Source: Limnochorda sp. LNt
GTDB taxonomy: Bacteria > Bacillota > Limnochordia > Limnochordales > Geochordaceae
DNA length: 64,000 nt
NCBI RefSeq assembly: GCF_035593265.1
Contig: NZ_CP141614.1
Location: forward strand, 558,001-622,000
Direction: 5' to 3'
A model generated the notes under the pieces. The model did not search any database and was not told where the DNA came from. It was given only the letters and a program-made list of their open reading frames with translations. Position 1 is the first letter of the stretch. Every line of letters begins with the position of its first letter. Positions 24,387 through 35,660 of this stretch are shown one piece after another. Position numbers and translations under genes: made by a program.

Positions 24387-25990
24387 CCGTCCATCCCCCC
24401 TCCGGCTCGCATCTCGAAGTAGCGCCGCACCGCCTCCCGATACTCGACCGGGACCGACTCGGGCTCGGGCAGTGGCGCATCTCGTGAGGGCCCTGCCTCC
24501 AGGTCGAGCGGCCCCGCCACATCGCCCTGCCCCGGCTGGGGCACCGGCCGGGCCGGCACCCCCGGCAGCGCGTGCGCCTCACCGGGCCCCAGCTGGGGCG
24601 ACGAGGGCAGCGCGATCCGTCCGCCGTCGACCGGCACGGGGCCCTCTGCCGGCATGTCGGGAACCGAGCCGGGGCCGGAGCCGGGAGCCCCGCTGCTCCC
24701 CGCCATCTCCGGCGAGGGGCGAGAGCCTGCCGGCACCGCCCCCTCCGACGGCCCCGCCGAGGGGGAGCCAGCCGGAGGCGCCGGTGTCGTGCCGACGGTC
24801 TCCCCTTGCCCTCCGGAGGCGGCTGCTCCATCGGACGCCGGCGCAGAGGACGACGGCGCCGGCCCAGCGGCGGACGCCGACGTGCCTGCGTCGCCGCCAA
24901 TCCCGGAGGGGCCGTGGTATGACGAAGGGGGCGGGGTGGGAGCGGGTGTCGCTCGTGACTCCGATGAGGGGGGCGGCGTGGCGTCGGCGCCCCTGATGGA
25001 GGGCGTCCCCGATGGCTCGACGGTAGCTTCAGCGCCCTCGCCGCGGGCAGCCAGCATGGCCAGCACCTCCGCGGCACGGTCGGCGGCATCCGACGAGATG
25101 AGGCCGAGTCGCGCGAGTCGCGCCAGGAGGCTCAGCCGGTCCCAGAGGGTGGCCAGGCCGAGCGGGGAGGTCGGGGTGCCTTGCAGGGGGGTCTGGACCG
25201 GCCCCGCGCCCGACGCCGTCATCTCACCGACGGAGCCCCACGATCCCAAGTGCCCCGGCTGGCCCTCCCCGGGGGGCGGCGATGCAAGGGAGGCGGCTTG
25301 CCGCAGCTCCTCCGCGGCGCGGGCCGCCGCGGGATCCGCGGTCGTGGCCGCCCGCTGCTCCAGCAGCGATGCCAGGCGCTGGAGCAGAGCCGACTCTCCG
25401 GGCGACATCGCCGGCTCCGATGGCTCCTGAGAGAAGCCCGGCGACGGGGGCGGCTCGAGTCGCCGCAGGAGGCGGTCGAGCCCGACGTCGGGGCCTGGCA
25501 GCGTCAGCAGGATCGCAGCGGCCACGGCCACGAGCGTCCGCCCTTTGCCGACGATGGGGGCCACCAGGCGACCCACCGACGGAGGACGATCCTCGACGAG
25601 CCGGTCGGCCCGGCGCGCCATCGCCGGCCCCAGGGGGGACGAGATGAGGCCGACACGCCAGGCCCACGCGGTGGTCAGGAGCTGGTCGGCCTCCAGGGCC
25701 CGGTCGAGCTCGGCCACGAGCGAGGATGGCGCCCGTGCCTGGCGTCGGTGCGTCCAGTGCCCCACCGCCGACCCGACCGCCGCGGCCACGAACGCGCCCA
25801 GCAGCCTCCGTCTGGCGTCGAGGGAGCCGCCGACGACCAGCATCGCCAGCACGGATCCGATGTAGGCGATGCAGGCCCATCGCACGCCGTCCAGCACGGC
25901 CTGCGCCCGCGACCTGCGCTTGTGGGCGTGGCGCAGGGCCTCGACCCATCGGGCCAGCGCCGCGCCGCCGGACGGGCCGTCGGGCGCCAT
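24383..25990 (-). CDS. Membrane-anchored protein of unknown function with long Pro/Gly/Ser-rich region
   Basis: 535 residues. Two hydrophobic segments near residues 35-70 and one near 150 are followed by coiled-coil-like stretches (LLQRLASLLEQRAATTADP, RAAEELRQAAS). A low-complexity Pro/Ser/Gly/Ala region (about 290-470) comes next, then a conserved-looking end EYREAVRRYFEMRAGGG. The end resembles the C-terminus of DUF4175-type proteins that accompany MoxR/BatA operons, but I am not certain of that family. The start shares one base with the preceding stop (TGATG), and the end overlaps moxR by 4 bp. It is probably a scaffold for the VWA complex. Confidence 0.7.
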   Translation of the reverse strand: MAPDGPSGGAALARWVEALRHAHKRRSRAQAVLDGVRWACIAYIGSVLAMLVVGGSLDARRRLLGAFVAAAVGSAVGHWTHRRQARAPSSLVAELDRALEADQLLTTAWAWRVGLISSPLGPAMARRADRLVEDRPPSVGRLVAPIVGKGRTLVAVAAAILLTLPGPDVGLDRLLRRLEPPPSPGFSQEPSEPAMSPGESALLQRLASLLEQRAATTADPAAARAAEELRQAASLASPPPGEGQPGHLGSWGSVGEMTASGAGPVQTPLQGTPTSPLGLATLWDRLSLLARLARLGLISSDAADRAAEVLAMLAARGEGAEATVEPSGTPSIRGADATPPPSSESRATPAPTPPPSSYHGPSGIGGDAGTSASAAGPAPSSSAPASDGAAASGGQGETVGTTPAPPAGSPSAGPSEGAVPAGSRPSPEMAGSSGAPGSGPGSVPDMPAEGPVPVDGGRIALPSSPQLGPGEAHALPGVPARPVPQPGQGDVAGPLDLEAGPSRDAPLPEPESVPVEYREAVRRYFEMRAGGGMDG

Positions 25991-26717
25991 CAGACGTCCC
26001 CCTCCCCGTCAACGCCCGCCATGCGGAGCCGTCGGCGCACCGCGGCATGGGCGGCCGCGGCGCCCACCAGGGCGAGCCCAGGCTGGGCGATCGCCATCCC
26101 GTGGCGCTCGAGGCGGGCGTCCACGGCCGGCCGGAGGGCCCCGGCCCCGGGACGGCGTGGCCCGAGGCCCAGATGATGGCCAGGAGGGCTGCCCCTGCGG
26201 CAGGTCGCACCGTCTCGGGAAGGGCCGCCAGCAGGGCGCTCCCCCATGCCGCTCCCGAGGCAGCGGCCGCGAGGGCCCCGGCCAGGGTCCCGGCGATCTC
26301 GGCCGGGCCGGCACCCGAGACGCGAGCGGCGAAAAGGCCGGCCGGCAGGGACAGCACCAGGACCGAGACCCCCGCCGTCCACCCCGCCATGAGGAGGCCA
26401 CCGGTCACCGCGCCGGGCGAGAGGCCCCCCCAGTGGTGCCAGTCCTCCCACCCGATGAGCCCGGAGGGGTCGTCCGGATCGGCAGGGGCCGAAGAGGCGG
26501 CGCCCATCCAGAGCGCGGCCAGGGCGGCGCCCAGTTGGGTCACCGTCGACCAGCCCCTCCACACGCCCAGACGACCCAGGGACTCGAGAGCGGCAGTGCC
26601 CGGCCACGCCAGGGCGGCCAGGACGGCCGCTGCCACCACCCCTCCGGCCAGCCCGGCCGCCCGGCTCCGCTGTCGGATGAGCACGTCTCCCAGCCGCCAC
26701 CAGACGAGGGCCATCAT
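25990..26717 (-). pseudogene. Multi-pass membrane protein split by a -1 frameshift (genuine, programmed, or sequencing error)
   Basis: Starting at ATG 26717, which overlaps the preceding stop (ATGA), one frame encodes at least five hydrophobic helices (for example AGLAGGVVAAAVLAALAW, AGVSVLVLSLPAGLFAA, ALLAIIWASGHAV). At a G/C run near 26137-26150 good coding moves to the -1 frame, reading VDARLERHGMAIAQPGLALV and stopping at 25990 in perfect TGATG overlap with the next gene. Both ends keep exact operon spacing, so the full product of about 242 residues is probably needed. One extra base in the G/C run would explain it. Function is unknown; it may be a permease-like operon partner. Confidence 0.72.
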
Positions 26718-28723
26718 GACGACGAACGCCCCTCCAGCGGCCCGGCGACGGCAGGCTCCACCCGGCTCACGATCAAGGCGGCGGTGGGCACAGGGCGCCA
26801 CCGCTGCCCGGGGCGGCGAGCCTCCACGACGGGCCGCGAGGTCTCGTCGACGTACAGCACGATCCAGGGCCGGCTCTGCTCTCTCGACGTGGGCTCGGGA
26901 CCGAGCGCGACGGCGTCGGCCACGACCTGGGCAGCGGCCAGCGAAAGGCCACTCGAGCCCACGCGGGCCGCCGGCGCCAGCGCCTCGGCCAGCATCGCGC
27001 GCAGCACGGTGGGCCCCAGCGGGAGACCTGTCCGCTGCACCTGGCCTACCAGGGAGGCGATGCCCGCGTCGACGAATGCGACCCGCCCGGCAGCCGTCAC
27101 GGCTGCCGGCGCTACCGGCACCACGCCCGACGCGGTCACCACCGCGCCCCTCCCCGACGACGTCAGCGCCAGCACGTCGCCCAAGGCGGCATCTAAGTAG
27201 AAGGCCGCCCGCCACCCGGCGAAGGCCGGCGCCGCCGCCACCGCCTGCCCGTCGCCATCCGACGGGCGCACCTCGCCGAGGGGCCGGACCGCCCAGGCCG
27301 GGCTGCCGACCTCTGACGCGAGCCGCCGGACATGCAAGCCTCTGGCACCCGGCCCCGTGTCGGAGGGGAGCAGGGGGCCCGGCGCCAGAGCCACCCCGTC
27401 GAGGGCAGATCGCACCTCCCAGTGGCTCTCCAACAGACCGGGGAAGACCATCAAGAGCTCCACGCGCAACGGGTCGTCCTGTGCCGGCCCGGTGGCGGCC
27501 CAGCCCGCCGTCAATCCCGCGGGACGCACCAGCAACAAGGCCCTCGGCCGGTCCACCCGGGAGAGGAAGGCAGACGCCCCCGCCACCGCCCCGATGCCGG
27601 CGACCAGCAGCATGACCGCGCCGGCGACGAGCCAGGCTGGCGTCCGGAGTCGCCCGAAGCCCGCCATCCACTGCCAGACCACCGCAGCGTAGGCCAGCGC
27701 CGCCAGAGCGGCCCATCGGGGAGGCGTCGGAGCGGGCGAGGAGCCCAGGGCGTCGAAGAGCCGGGCCCTCAACGCGTCCTCGGTGGCCAGGGGGAGCGCC
27801 GGAGTGCCTGGTGCAGGCTGCGGGTGGGTCGGCGCGAGCCCCAGACGGCCGGCCACGGCGCTCATGGCCTCCCGGGCGGAGTGGGGCGTCTCCATGGGCA
27901 CCCGGACGAGGCGAGGGACCGGCCACCGCGGGTCGGCGGCGGCCGCTGCCGTCGCGAGCCGTTGGATGCGCGCCCCCAGCTCCGCCCACGCTTCGGGGGG
28001 CCGCTCCGGCAGGACCATGGCGCCACCGTCTCGCACATAGCCCACGAGCGCCCGCTGCTGCACAGCGGAGAGCCGATCGACGGGGAAGTCGGCGGCGACC
28101 ACCACCAGGCGGGCGGCGCGATAGGCGGACATCCAGGGGGGCGCGTCTTCGGGCGAGGTCAGGTAGACGACCCGCAGGGGAGCCGTGGGCGCGGTGGCCT
28201 CGTCGTCCCGCGAGGAGTCGCCAGCCGGCCCCCACTGCCCGAGCCACTCCCACCCCTGGCCGGCTCTGGTCAGGACCAGTGCCACCGGCGGATCCGCCTG
28301 GCCCCTGGGCGCACCGCCAGGCGTCAGCGAGGCGCCCGCGGCGCCGGCGAAGGCCTCGAGCGCCTGCCAGCTGCCGGCGGGCAGCAAGAGCCAGGTGGTC
28401 CACCGGCCCAGAGCCGGGACGTCCAGCGGCTCCTCCCACTCGACAACCGTCGGCATGCCTCCGAGGACGTCACGGGCGACCATGCGCAACTGGAGGTCAC
28501 CGGTGAAGCGGTCGCGCGACTCGAGGCGGATCTGCACCGGCACGAACGCAGCTCTGACGCCGTCGACGGGCCACAGCGGCCGCAACGAGAGGCGCAGAGG
28601 GGGGTCGTCCAGGGGCGAGGGACGGGAGGCTGGCGCTGCTCCCGCGGCCGAGACGGCCACGGCCGACATCCAACCGACCGCCACCGCGACCGCGAGCGCC
28701 GCCCTGCACGCCGGCCGCACCAT
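26714..28723 (-). CDS. Secreted/membrane protein of the MoxR operon, function unknown
   Basis: About 669 residues. A signal peptide (MVRPACRAALAVAVAVGWM...) is followed by a large extracytoplasmic region with a Rossmann-like segment (RVVYLTSPED, RLVVVAADFPVDRLS, GYVRDGGAMVLPERPPEAW). That segment resembles the amidotransferase-like fold often found in BatA-linked proteins. Two helices near residues 345-395 and a further extracytoplasmic domain follow. ATG 28723 was chosen because it directly precedes the signal peptide; the frame is open to 28933 but non-homologous. It is the first gene of a six-gene overlapping operon running to 17709. Confidence 0.7.
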   Translation of the reverse strand: MVRPACRAALAVAVAVGWMSAVAVSAAGAAPASRPSPLDDPPLRLSLRPLWPVDGVRAAFVPVQIRLESRDRFTGDLQLRMVARDVLGGMPTVVEWEEPLDVPALGRWTTWLLLPAGSWQALEAFAGAAGASLTPGGAPRGQADPPVALVLTRAGQGWEWLGQWGPAGDSSRDDEATAPTAPLRVVYLTSPEDAPPWMSAYRAARLVVVAADFPVDRLSAVQQRALVGYVRDGGAMVLPERPPEAWAELGARIQRLATAAAAADPRWPVPRLVRVPMETPHSAREAMSAVAGRLGLAPTHPQPAPGTPALPLATEDALRARLFDALGSSPAPTPPRWAALAALAYAAVVWQWMAGFGRLRTPAWLVAGAVMLLVAGIGAVAGASAFLSRVDRPRALLLVRPAGLTAGWAATGPAQDDPLRVELLMVFPGLLESHWEVRSALDGVALAPGPLLPSDTGPGARGLHVRRLASEVGSPAWAVRPLGEVRPSDGDGQAVAAAPAFAGWRAAFYLDAALGDVLALTSSGRGAVVTASGVVPVAPAAVTAAGRVAFVDAGIASLVGQVQRTGLPLGPTVLRAMLAEALAPAARVGSSGLSLAAAQVVADAVALGPEPTSREQSRPWIVLYVDETSRPVVEARRPGQRWRPVPTAALIVSRVEPAVAGPLEGRSSS

Positions 28724-28763
28724 CCCCAACGGCCCCACCTTCGTCCGCCAGGTGCTCGGCCTT

Positions 28764-28769
28764 ATTGTA
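28764..28769 (-). promoter_or_regulatory. -10 element of the probable MoxR-operon promoter
   Basis: On the minus strand TACAAT lies about 40 bp upstream of the operon's first start codon within a locally A+T-rich stretch (TTCAATGGTACAATAAGG). The -35 region is poor. It is the best candidate for the single promoter of the six overlapping genes. Confidence 0.5.
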
Positions 28770-28923
28770 CCATTGAAGGTTCGGACTGCCGGTGGGCCAG
28801 GGGGACGGGTGGGTCCGGGGTCGTGCGAGGGTGGCCGGGCGACTCTCTCCATGAGCCACCCGGCCCACGGTGCACGGGCGACGTCCGTGTCTGCCCGGTC
28901 GTACCCTCTCCCGTTTCGGGTGC

Positions 28924-28952
28924 TTCCATGCATCGGACTCTCTCGCTATACT
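28924..28952 (+). promoter_or_regulatory. Probable promoter for the polyamine cassette
   Basis: TTCCAT, a 17-bp spacer and TATACT. It lies about 76 bp upstream of the decarboxylase start. The -10 is good and the -35 weak. Confidence 0.5.
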
Positions 28953-29027
28953 TACGCACGTGATTGAGTGGGCCACGGCAGGGCTGGCGGCCGGGCACCT
29001 CATCGAGGGAGGCATTTCTCAAGAGCG

Positions 29028-29486
29028 ATGCTGCCACTTCCCACCAAGTTCACGCTGGCAGCCGGGGCGGCCGAGGGGGAGACGGCCCTCAACGCGTTCG
29101 ACAACGCGCTGCTGGCGGCCGGCGTGGGCAACCTCAACCTGGTGCGGGTCTCGAGCATTCTCCCCGCTGGTGCCCGGCTGGTCGACTACCTGGACCTGCC
29201 GCCGGGGACGCTGACGCCGACGGCCTACGGCAGCATCGTCAGCGATACGCCGGGAGAGCTCATCGCGGCAGCCGTCGCGGTGGCCATCAGCGAGCAAGGC
29301 TTCGGGGTCATCATGGAGTTCTCGGGCCGGTGCTCTCGGCAGGAGGCCGAGTCCCGGGTGCGGCAGATGGCGGAGGAGGCCCTGCGAGGCCGGGGCCTGG
29401 CTGTCCGGCAGCTGCACGTGCGGGCGGTGGAGCACCGGGTGGAGCGGATCGGCTGCGCCATGGCGGCCGTCGCGTTGTGGGACTGA
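29028..29486 (+). CDS. pdaD: Pyruvoyl-dependent arginine decarboxylase
   Basis: About 152 residues, the family's usual size. It converts arginine to agmatine using a pyruvoyl group made by self-cleavage at a Ser-Ser bond; the site is visible as VRVSSILPAG, giving beta and alpha chains. TPTAYGSIVSDTPGELIAAAV and the C-terminal VERIGCAMAAVALW are also typical. ATG 29028 gives the standard N-terminus MLPLPTKF; a GGGAGG lies rather far upstream. The next genes are spermidine synthase (9 bp away) and agmatinase, so the cassette encodes arginine to putrescine and the spermidine-forming step. Confidence 0.88.
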   Translation: MLPLPTKFTLAAGAAEGETALNAFDNALLAAGVGNLNLVRVSSILPAGARLVDYLDLPPGTLTPTAYGSIVSDTPGELIAAAVAVAISEQGFGVIMEFSGRCSRQEAESRVRQMAEEALRGRGLAVRQLHVRAVEHRVERIGCAMAAVALWD

Positions 29487-29494
29487 GGGACGCC

Positions 29495-30364
29495 ATGGAT
29501 CTCTGGTTCACGGAGAAGCAGTTGCCCACCGTCGGCCTCAGTTGCCGCGTCGTCCGCACGCTGGAAGTGCGTCAGACCGCCTATCAGCACCTCGCGGTCC
29601 TGGAGACGGAGCCCTGGGGCCGGATGCTGGTGCTGGACGGCATGATCCAGCTCACCGTCGCCGACGAGTTCGTCTACCACGAGATGCTGGCCCACGTCCC
29701 GCTCGTCGCACATGGACAGGCCCGCCGGGTGCTGGTGGTGGGCGGCGGTGACGGGGGCACGGTGCGGGAGGTGCTGCGCCACCCCGAGGTCGAGGAGGTG
29801 GTGCTGGCCGAGATCGACCCCGAAGTGGTCGAGGTATGTCAGCGGCACTTCCCCGAGACGGCGGCTTGCCTGGACGATCCCAGGGTGCGCCTGGCCATCG
29901 GCGACGGCATCGCCCACGTAGCCGAGCATCCCGACACCTACGACGTCATCCTGGTCGACTCGACGGAGCCCGTGGGCAAGGCGGTGGGGCTCTTCGGCGA
30001 GTCGTTCTACGCCAGTTGCCGGCAGGCGCTGCGGCCCGGCGGCTTGATGGTGGCGCAGACGGAGTCGCCCTTCTACAACCCGCAGCTCATCGCCCGATGC
30101 CACGTGGCCATGCGGCAGGCGTTCGGTAACGCCCGCCTCTACCTGGCGCCGGTGCCCACCTATCCGAGCGGGTTGTGGAGCTTCATGGCCGCGTCGCTGG
30201 GTCCCGACCCATCCGTGCCGGCAGGCGAGGCCGGCGGGACGCCGTCGGGCCTGCGCTACTACTCGCGGGAGGTGCACCGGGCGGCCTTCGTGCTCCCGCC
30301 CTTCGTGCACGCGCTGCTGCAGGGGGAGCGTGAGCCAGCGGTGACGGGGGAGGGGTTGGGGTGA
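29495..30364 (+). CDS. speE: Spermidine synthase (polyamine aminopropyltransferase)
   Basis: 289 residues. It transfers an aminopropyl group from decarboxylated SAM to putrescine. Motifs: LDGMIQLTVADEFVYHEML, VVGGGDGGTVREVL (nucleotide loop), EIDPEVVEV, VDSTEPVG (catalytic Asp) and YPSGLWSF. The start is ATG 29495 after GAGGGA. Its last codons overlap the agmatinase start (GTGA). No SAM decarboxylase gene is in the window, so the aminopropyl donor must come from elsewhere. Confidence 0.93.
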   Translation: MDLWFTEKQLPTVGLSCRVVRTLEVRQTAYQHLAVLETEPWGRMLVLDGMIQLTVADEFVYHEMLAHVPLVAHGQARRVLVVGGGDGGTVREVLRHPEVEEVVLAEIDPEVVEVCQRHFPETAACLDDPRVRLAIGDGIAHVAEHPDTYDVILVDSTEPVGKAVGLFGESFYASCRQALRPGGLMVAQTESPFYNPQLIARCHVAMRQAFGNARLYLAPVPTYPSGLWSFMAASLGPDPSVPAGEAGGTPSGLRYYSREVHRAAFVLPPFVHALLQGEREPAVTGEGLG

Positions 30365-31293
30365 CGGCCCCATCGGGGTCGCCCGCGGTCTGGCAGCGGA
30401 CGGCCCCCTTCCTGGGGGCCGACGCGCCTCTCCAGGAGGCCGCTCAGGTCATCGTGGGAGCGCCTCTCGACCACACCACCAGCTTTCGGCCTGGCACGCG
30501 GGAGGGTCCCCGGCGTATCCGGGAGGTCTCGGACGGGCTCGAGTCGTACAGCCCCCGCCAGGGGGCGGCCATCGAGGATGCCATGGTCGCCGATGCGGGC
30601 GACCTGGTCCTGCCCTGGGGGGACGTGGAGGCATCGCTGGCAGCCATCGAGCGGGCGGTGGGCGACCTGGTCGAAGCGGGCAAGCGCCCCGTCGTCCTCG
30701 GTGGCGAGCACCTGCTGACCCTGGGCGCCGTGCGGGCGGTGGCGGCGCGGTGGCCGGATCTGATCATCGTGCAGCTGGACGCCCATCTGGACCTGCGCGA
30801 CGACTACCTGGGCCAGCCCCTCTCCCATGCGACGGTGATGCGGCGGGTGGCCGAGGTGCTGGCCGGCGGGGCCTCCCCGGGCGCGCTCGGGAGGCTGGTC
30901 CAGCTGGGGGTGCGCTCGGGCACGGCGGACGAGTGGGCCGCGCATGCCAGGACGCTCCGGGTCCCGGGCGGCCTGGTGGAGGCCGCTCGCCGTGTGGTCG
31001 GCGAGCTCGGGGGGCGTCCTTTCTACCTGAGCATCGACATCGACGTGACCGACCCGGCTTTCGCCCCGGGTACCGGCACGCCGGAGCCGGGGGGGCCCAC
31101 GTCCTCCGAGGTGATCGAGGCGGTGGCTTGCCTGGCGCAGGCCGGTCCTGTGGCCGTCGATCTGGTGGAGGTGTGCCCGGCCAAGGATCCCTCCGACGTC
31201 ACGGCCTTGCTGGCGGCCAAGCTGACCCGGGAGATCCTGGTCGCGCCGGTCAGGACCGGCCCGTCCGTCGGGACGCGGGGGCGAGACGATTGA
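30361..31293 (+). CDS. speB: Agmatinase (ureohydrolase family)
   Basis: 310 residues. It hydrolyses agmatine to putrescine and urea at a two-Mn centre. Metal ligands are visible in GGEHLLTLG (His), DAHLDLRDD (Asp/His/Asp) and SIDIDVTDPAFAPG (Asp/Asp). The family substrate loop EPGGPTSSEV follows. The GTG start overlaps speE by 4 bp and the stop overlaps the argS start. Context after an arginine decarboxylase makes agmatinase more likely than arginase or guanidinobutyrase. Confidence 0.9.
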   Translation: MTAPSGSPAVWQRTAPFLGADAPLQEAAQVIVGAPLDHTTSFRPGTREGPRRIREVSDGLESYSPRQGAAIEDAMVADAGDLVLPWGDVEASLAAIERAVGDLVEAGKRPVVLGGEHLLTLGAVRAVAARWPDLIIVQLDAHLDLRDDYLGQPLSHATVMRRVAEVLAGGASPGALGRLVQLGVRSGTADEWAAHARTLRVPGGLVEAARRVVGELGGRPFYLSIDIDVTDPAFAPGTGTPEPGGPTSSEVIEAVACLAQAGPVAVDLVEVCPAKDPSDVTALLAAKLTREILVAPVRTGPSVGTRGRDD

Positions 31294-33050
31294 GCGCGTC
31301 GCATCCGTCGCCTCGCGCGTTGCGCAGCGCACTCGACGTCAAGCGAGCGCTGGGCGACGCGGTGGTGGCGAGCCTGCAGGCGCTGTCGCGGGAGCAGGGG
31401 CTAGGCCCGTTGCCTGCCGAGTGGGAGGACCGGGCCCGGGCCATCGAGGTGCCCAAGGACCCGGCCTTCGGCGACTTCGCGAGCGGTGCGGCCATGGCGA
31501 CCGCCGGCCACTTTCACATGCCGCCCCGGCGCATCGCCGAGGCCCTGGCCGAGCGCCTGCGCTCCCTCGCCGGGGCCGGCGGCGGCGCGGCTCCCCTGCC
31601 GCCATCCCTGCAGCTCACGTCGGTCGAGGTGGCCGGGCCGGGCTTCGTCAACATGCGGCTCGACGGGCGATGGCTGTTGGAGGTGGCCTCCAGCCTGCTG
31701 CGCGACGGCCCGCGCTCGGGCGTGCCCGACATCGGCCAGGGGCGTCGTGTCCAGATCGAGTTCGTCAGCGCCAACCCCACCGGCCCGATGAACGTCGTCA
31801 ACGCGCGTGCCGCCGCGGTGGGCGACGCGATGGCGCGCCTCTTGGAGGCCGTGGGATTTCGCGTGACCCGGGAGTACTACGTCAACGACGCCGGCCGACA
31901 GGCCAGACTTTTCGCCGAGTCGGTGGCGGCACGCATGGCGGAGATCCTGGGCGAGCCGCACCTCTTCCCCGAGGATGGGTACCCGGGCGAGTACGTACGC
32001 GAGATCGCCGAGGAGCTCCTACGGGAGGAGCCGACCCTCGCCCGCGTCGCCCCGGCGGAGCGCCTCGAGCGCCTGCGGGACGCGGCCGTCGACCGCATGC
32101 TGGGGCGCCAGCGCGGGGATCTGGAGGCCTTCGGCGTCCACTTCGACGTGTGGTTCCGCGAGCGGGCCCTGCACGAGCAGGGGCGCGTCCAGCAGGTGCT
32201 GCAGGAGCTGGAGCGCCGGGGGTTCCTCTACGAGGCCGAGGGCGCTCGCTGGCTGCGCTCGACGGCCTTCGGCGACGACAAGGACCGCGTGGTGGTCAAG
32301 AGCGACGGTGCGCTGACCTACCTGGCCAGCGACATCGCCTACCACGACGACAAGTTCCGCCGGGGCTTCGACCTCGTCATCGACATCTGGGGGCCCGATC
32401 ACCACGGCTACGTGGCCCGGATGAAGGCCGCCATGCAGGCGCTGGGCTACGCCCCGGAGCGCCTGGAGATCGTCATCCTGCAACTGGTCTCCCTGGTGAG
32501 GGGGGGCGAGGCCGTCCGCATGTCCAAGCGGGCGGGCGAGTTCGTCACCCTGGCGGAGCTGCTGGACGAGGTCGGGGCCGACGCGGCGCGCTACTTCTTC
32601 CTCCAGCGCAGTCCGGAGAGTCCCGTCGAGGTCGACCTCGATCTGGCCACGCTGCAGAGCATGGACAATCCCGTCTACTACGTGCAGTACGCGCACGCCC
32701 GCATCTGCAGCGTCTTCCGGCAGGCCGAGGCGGAGGGGGTCGAGCCGCTCGGCGAGGTGACGGCGCAGCAGCTGGCTCCGCTGCAGTCGCCTCACGAGCA
32801 GGCCGTGCTCAAGGCGCTGGCCGCCTACGCCGAGGAGGTGCGCGACGCGGCCCTGCGCCGCGAGCCGCAGCGGATCGTCCAGTACGTCTACCAGCTGGCG
32901 TCGGCCTTTCACAGCTTCTACCACGAGTACCGGCTGCTGGACCCGGACCCCTCCACGCGACGAGCTCGCCTGGCCCTGGCCGAGGCGACCCGCCGGGTGC
33001 TGGCCGATGCGCTGGGGCTCTTGGGCATCTCGGCGCCCGATCGGATGTGA
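31290..33050 (+). CDS. argS: Arginyl-tRNA synthetase with atypical HIGH motif
   Basis: 586 residues. It charges tRNA-Arg. The N-terminal Add-1 domain is followed by the class I core: IEFVSANPTGPMNVVNARAA, where most enzymes read PLHVGHGR, so the HIGH motif is NVVN. MSKRAGEFVTL (KMSKS equivalent) and the anticodon-binding domain (NPVYYVQYAHARI, later SFYHEYRLLD) are normal. The TTG start at 31290 overlaps the speB stop. Putting argS directly after arginine-consuming genes may tie arginine pools to translation. Confidence 0.93.
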   Translation: MSASHPSPRALRSALDVKRALGDAVVASLQALSREQGLGPLPAEWEDRARAIEVPKDPAFGDFASGAAMATAGHFHMPPRRIAEALAERLRSLAGAGGGAAPLPPSLQLTSVEVAGPGFVNMRLDGRWLLEVASSLLRDGPRSGVPDIGQGRRVQIEFVSANPTGPMNVVNARAAAVGDAMARLLEAVGFRVTREYYVNDAGRQARLFAESVAARMAEILGEPHLFPEDGYPGEYVREIAEELLREEPTLARVAPAERLERLRDAAVDRMLGRQRGDLEAFGVHFDVWFRERALHEQGRVQQVLQELERRGFLYEAEGARWLRSTAFGDDKDRVVVKSDGALTYLASDIAYHDDKFRRGFDLVIDIWGPDHHGYVARMKAAMQALGYAPERLEIVILQLVSLVRGGEAVRMSKRAGEFVTLAELLDEVGADAARYFFLQRSPESPVEVDLDLATLQSMDNPVYYVQYAHARICSVFRQAEAEGVEPLGEVTAQQLAPLQSPHEQAVLKALAAYAEEVRDAALRREPQRIVQYVYQLASAFHSFYHEYRLLDPDPSTRRARLALAEATRRVLADALGLLGISAPDRM

Positions 33051-33066
33051 GGATGGGAGGCACCGG

Positions 33067-35498
<2,432 letters not shown>

Positions 35499-35660
35499 GG
35501 GCGCGACGAGACGGCGTCCGGTGAGGATGCACGGGGTCGTACCTGCCGCCTTGCTTCACGAGCACCTTCACGCATGGAGGCTTCCGAGCCATCCCCATCG
35601 TTGTGGCCGGGTAGGGCGTGGTGTCGTTCTGATCCGGCAAGAGACCGAGGGGTGAGCGCC

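Larger units (their letters stand above)
28724..29027. other. Divergent intergenic region between the MoxR operon and the polyamine cassette
   Basis: About 300 bp without a gene. It holds a minus-strand -10 element facing the MoxR operon and a plus-strand promoter facing the decarboxylase gene, both listed separately. I see no clear operator palindrome. Confidence 0.6.

Noticed and set aside
25224-28439. 1071-residue minus-strand frame through the MoxR operon
   Set aside because: Only the part from about 26717 to 26140 looks coding; the rest is a shadow of two better-supported genes in other frames.
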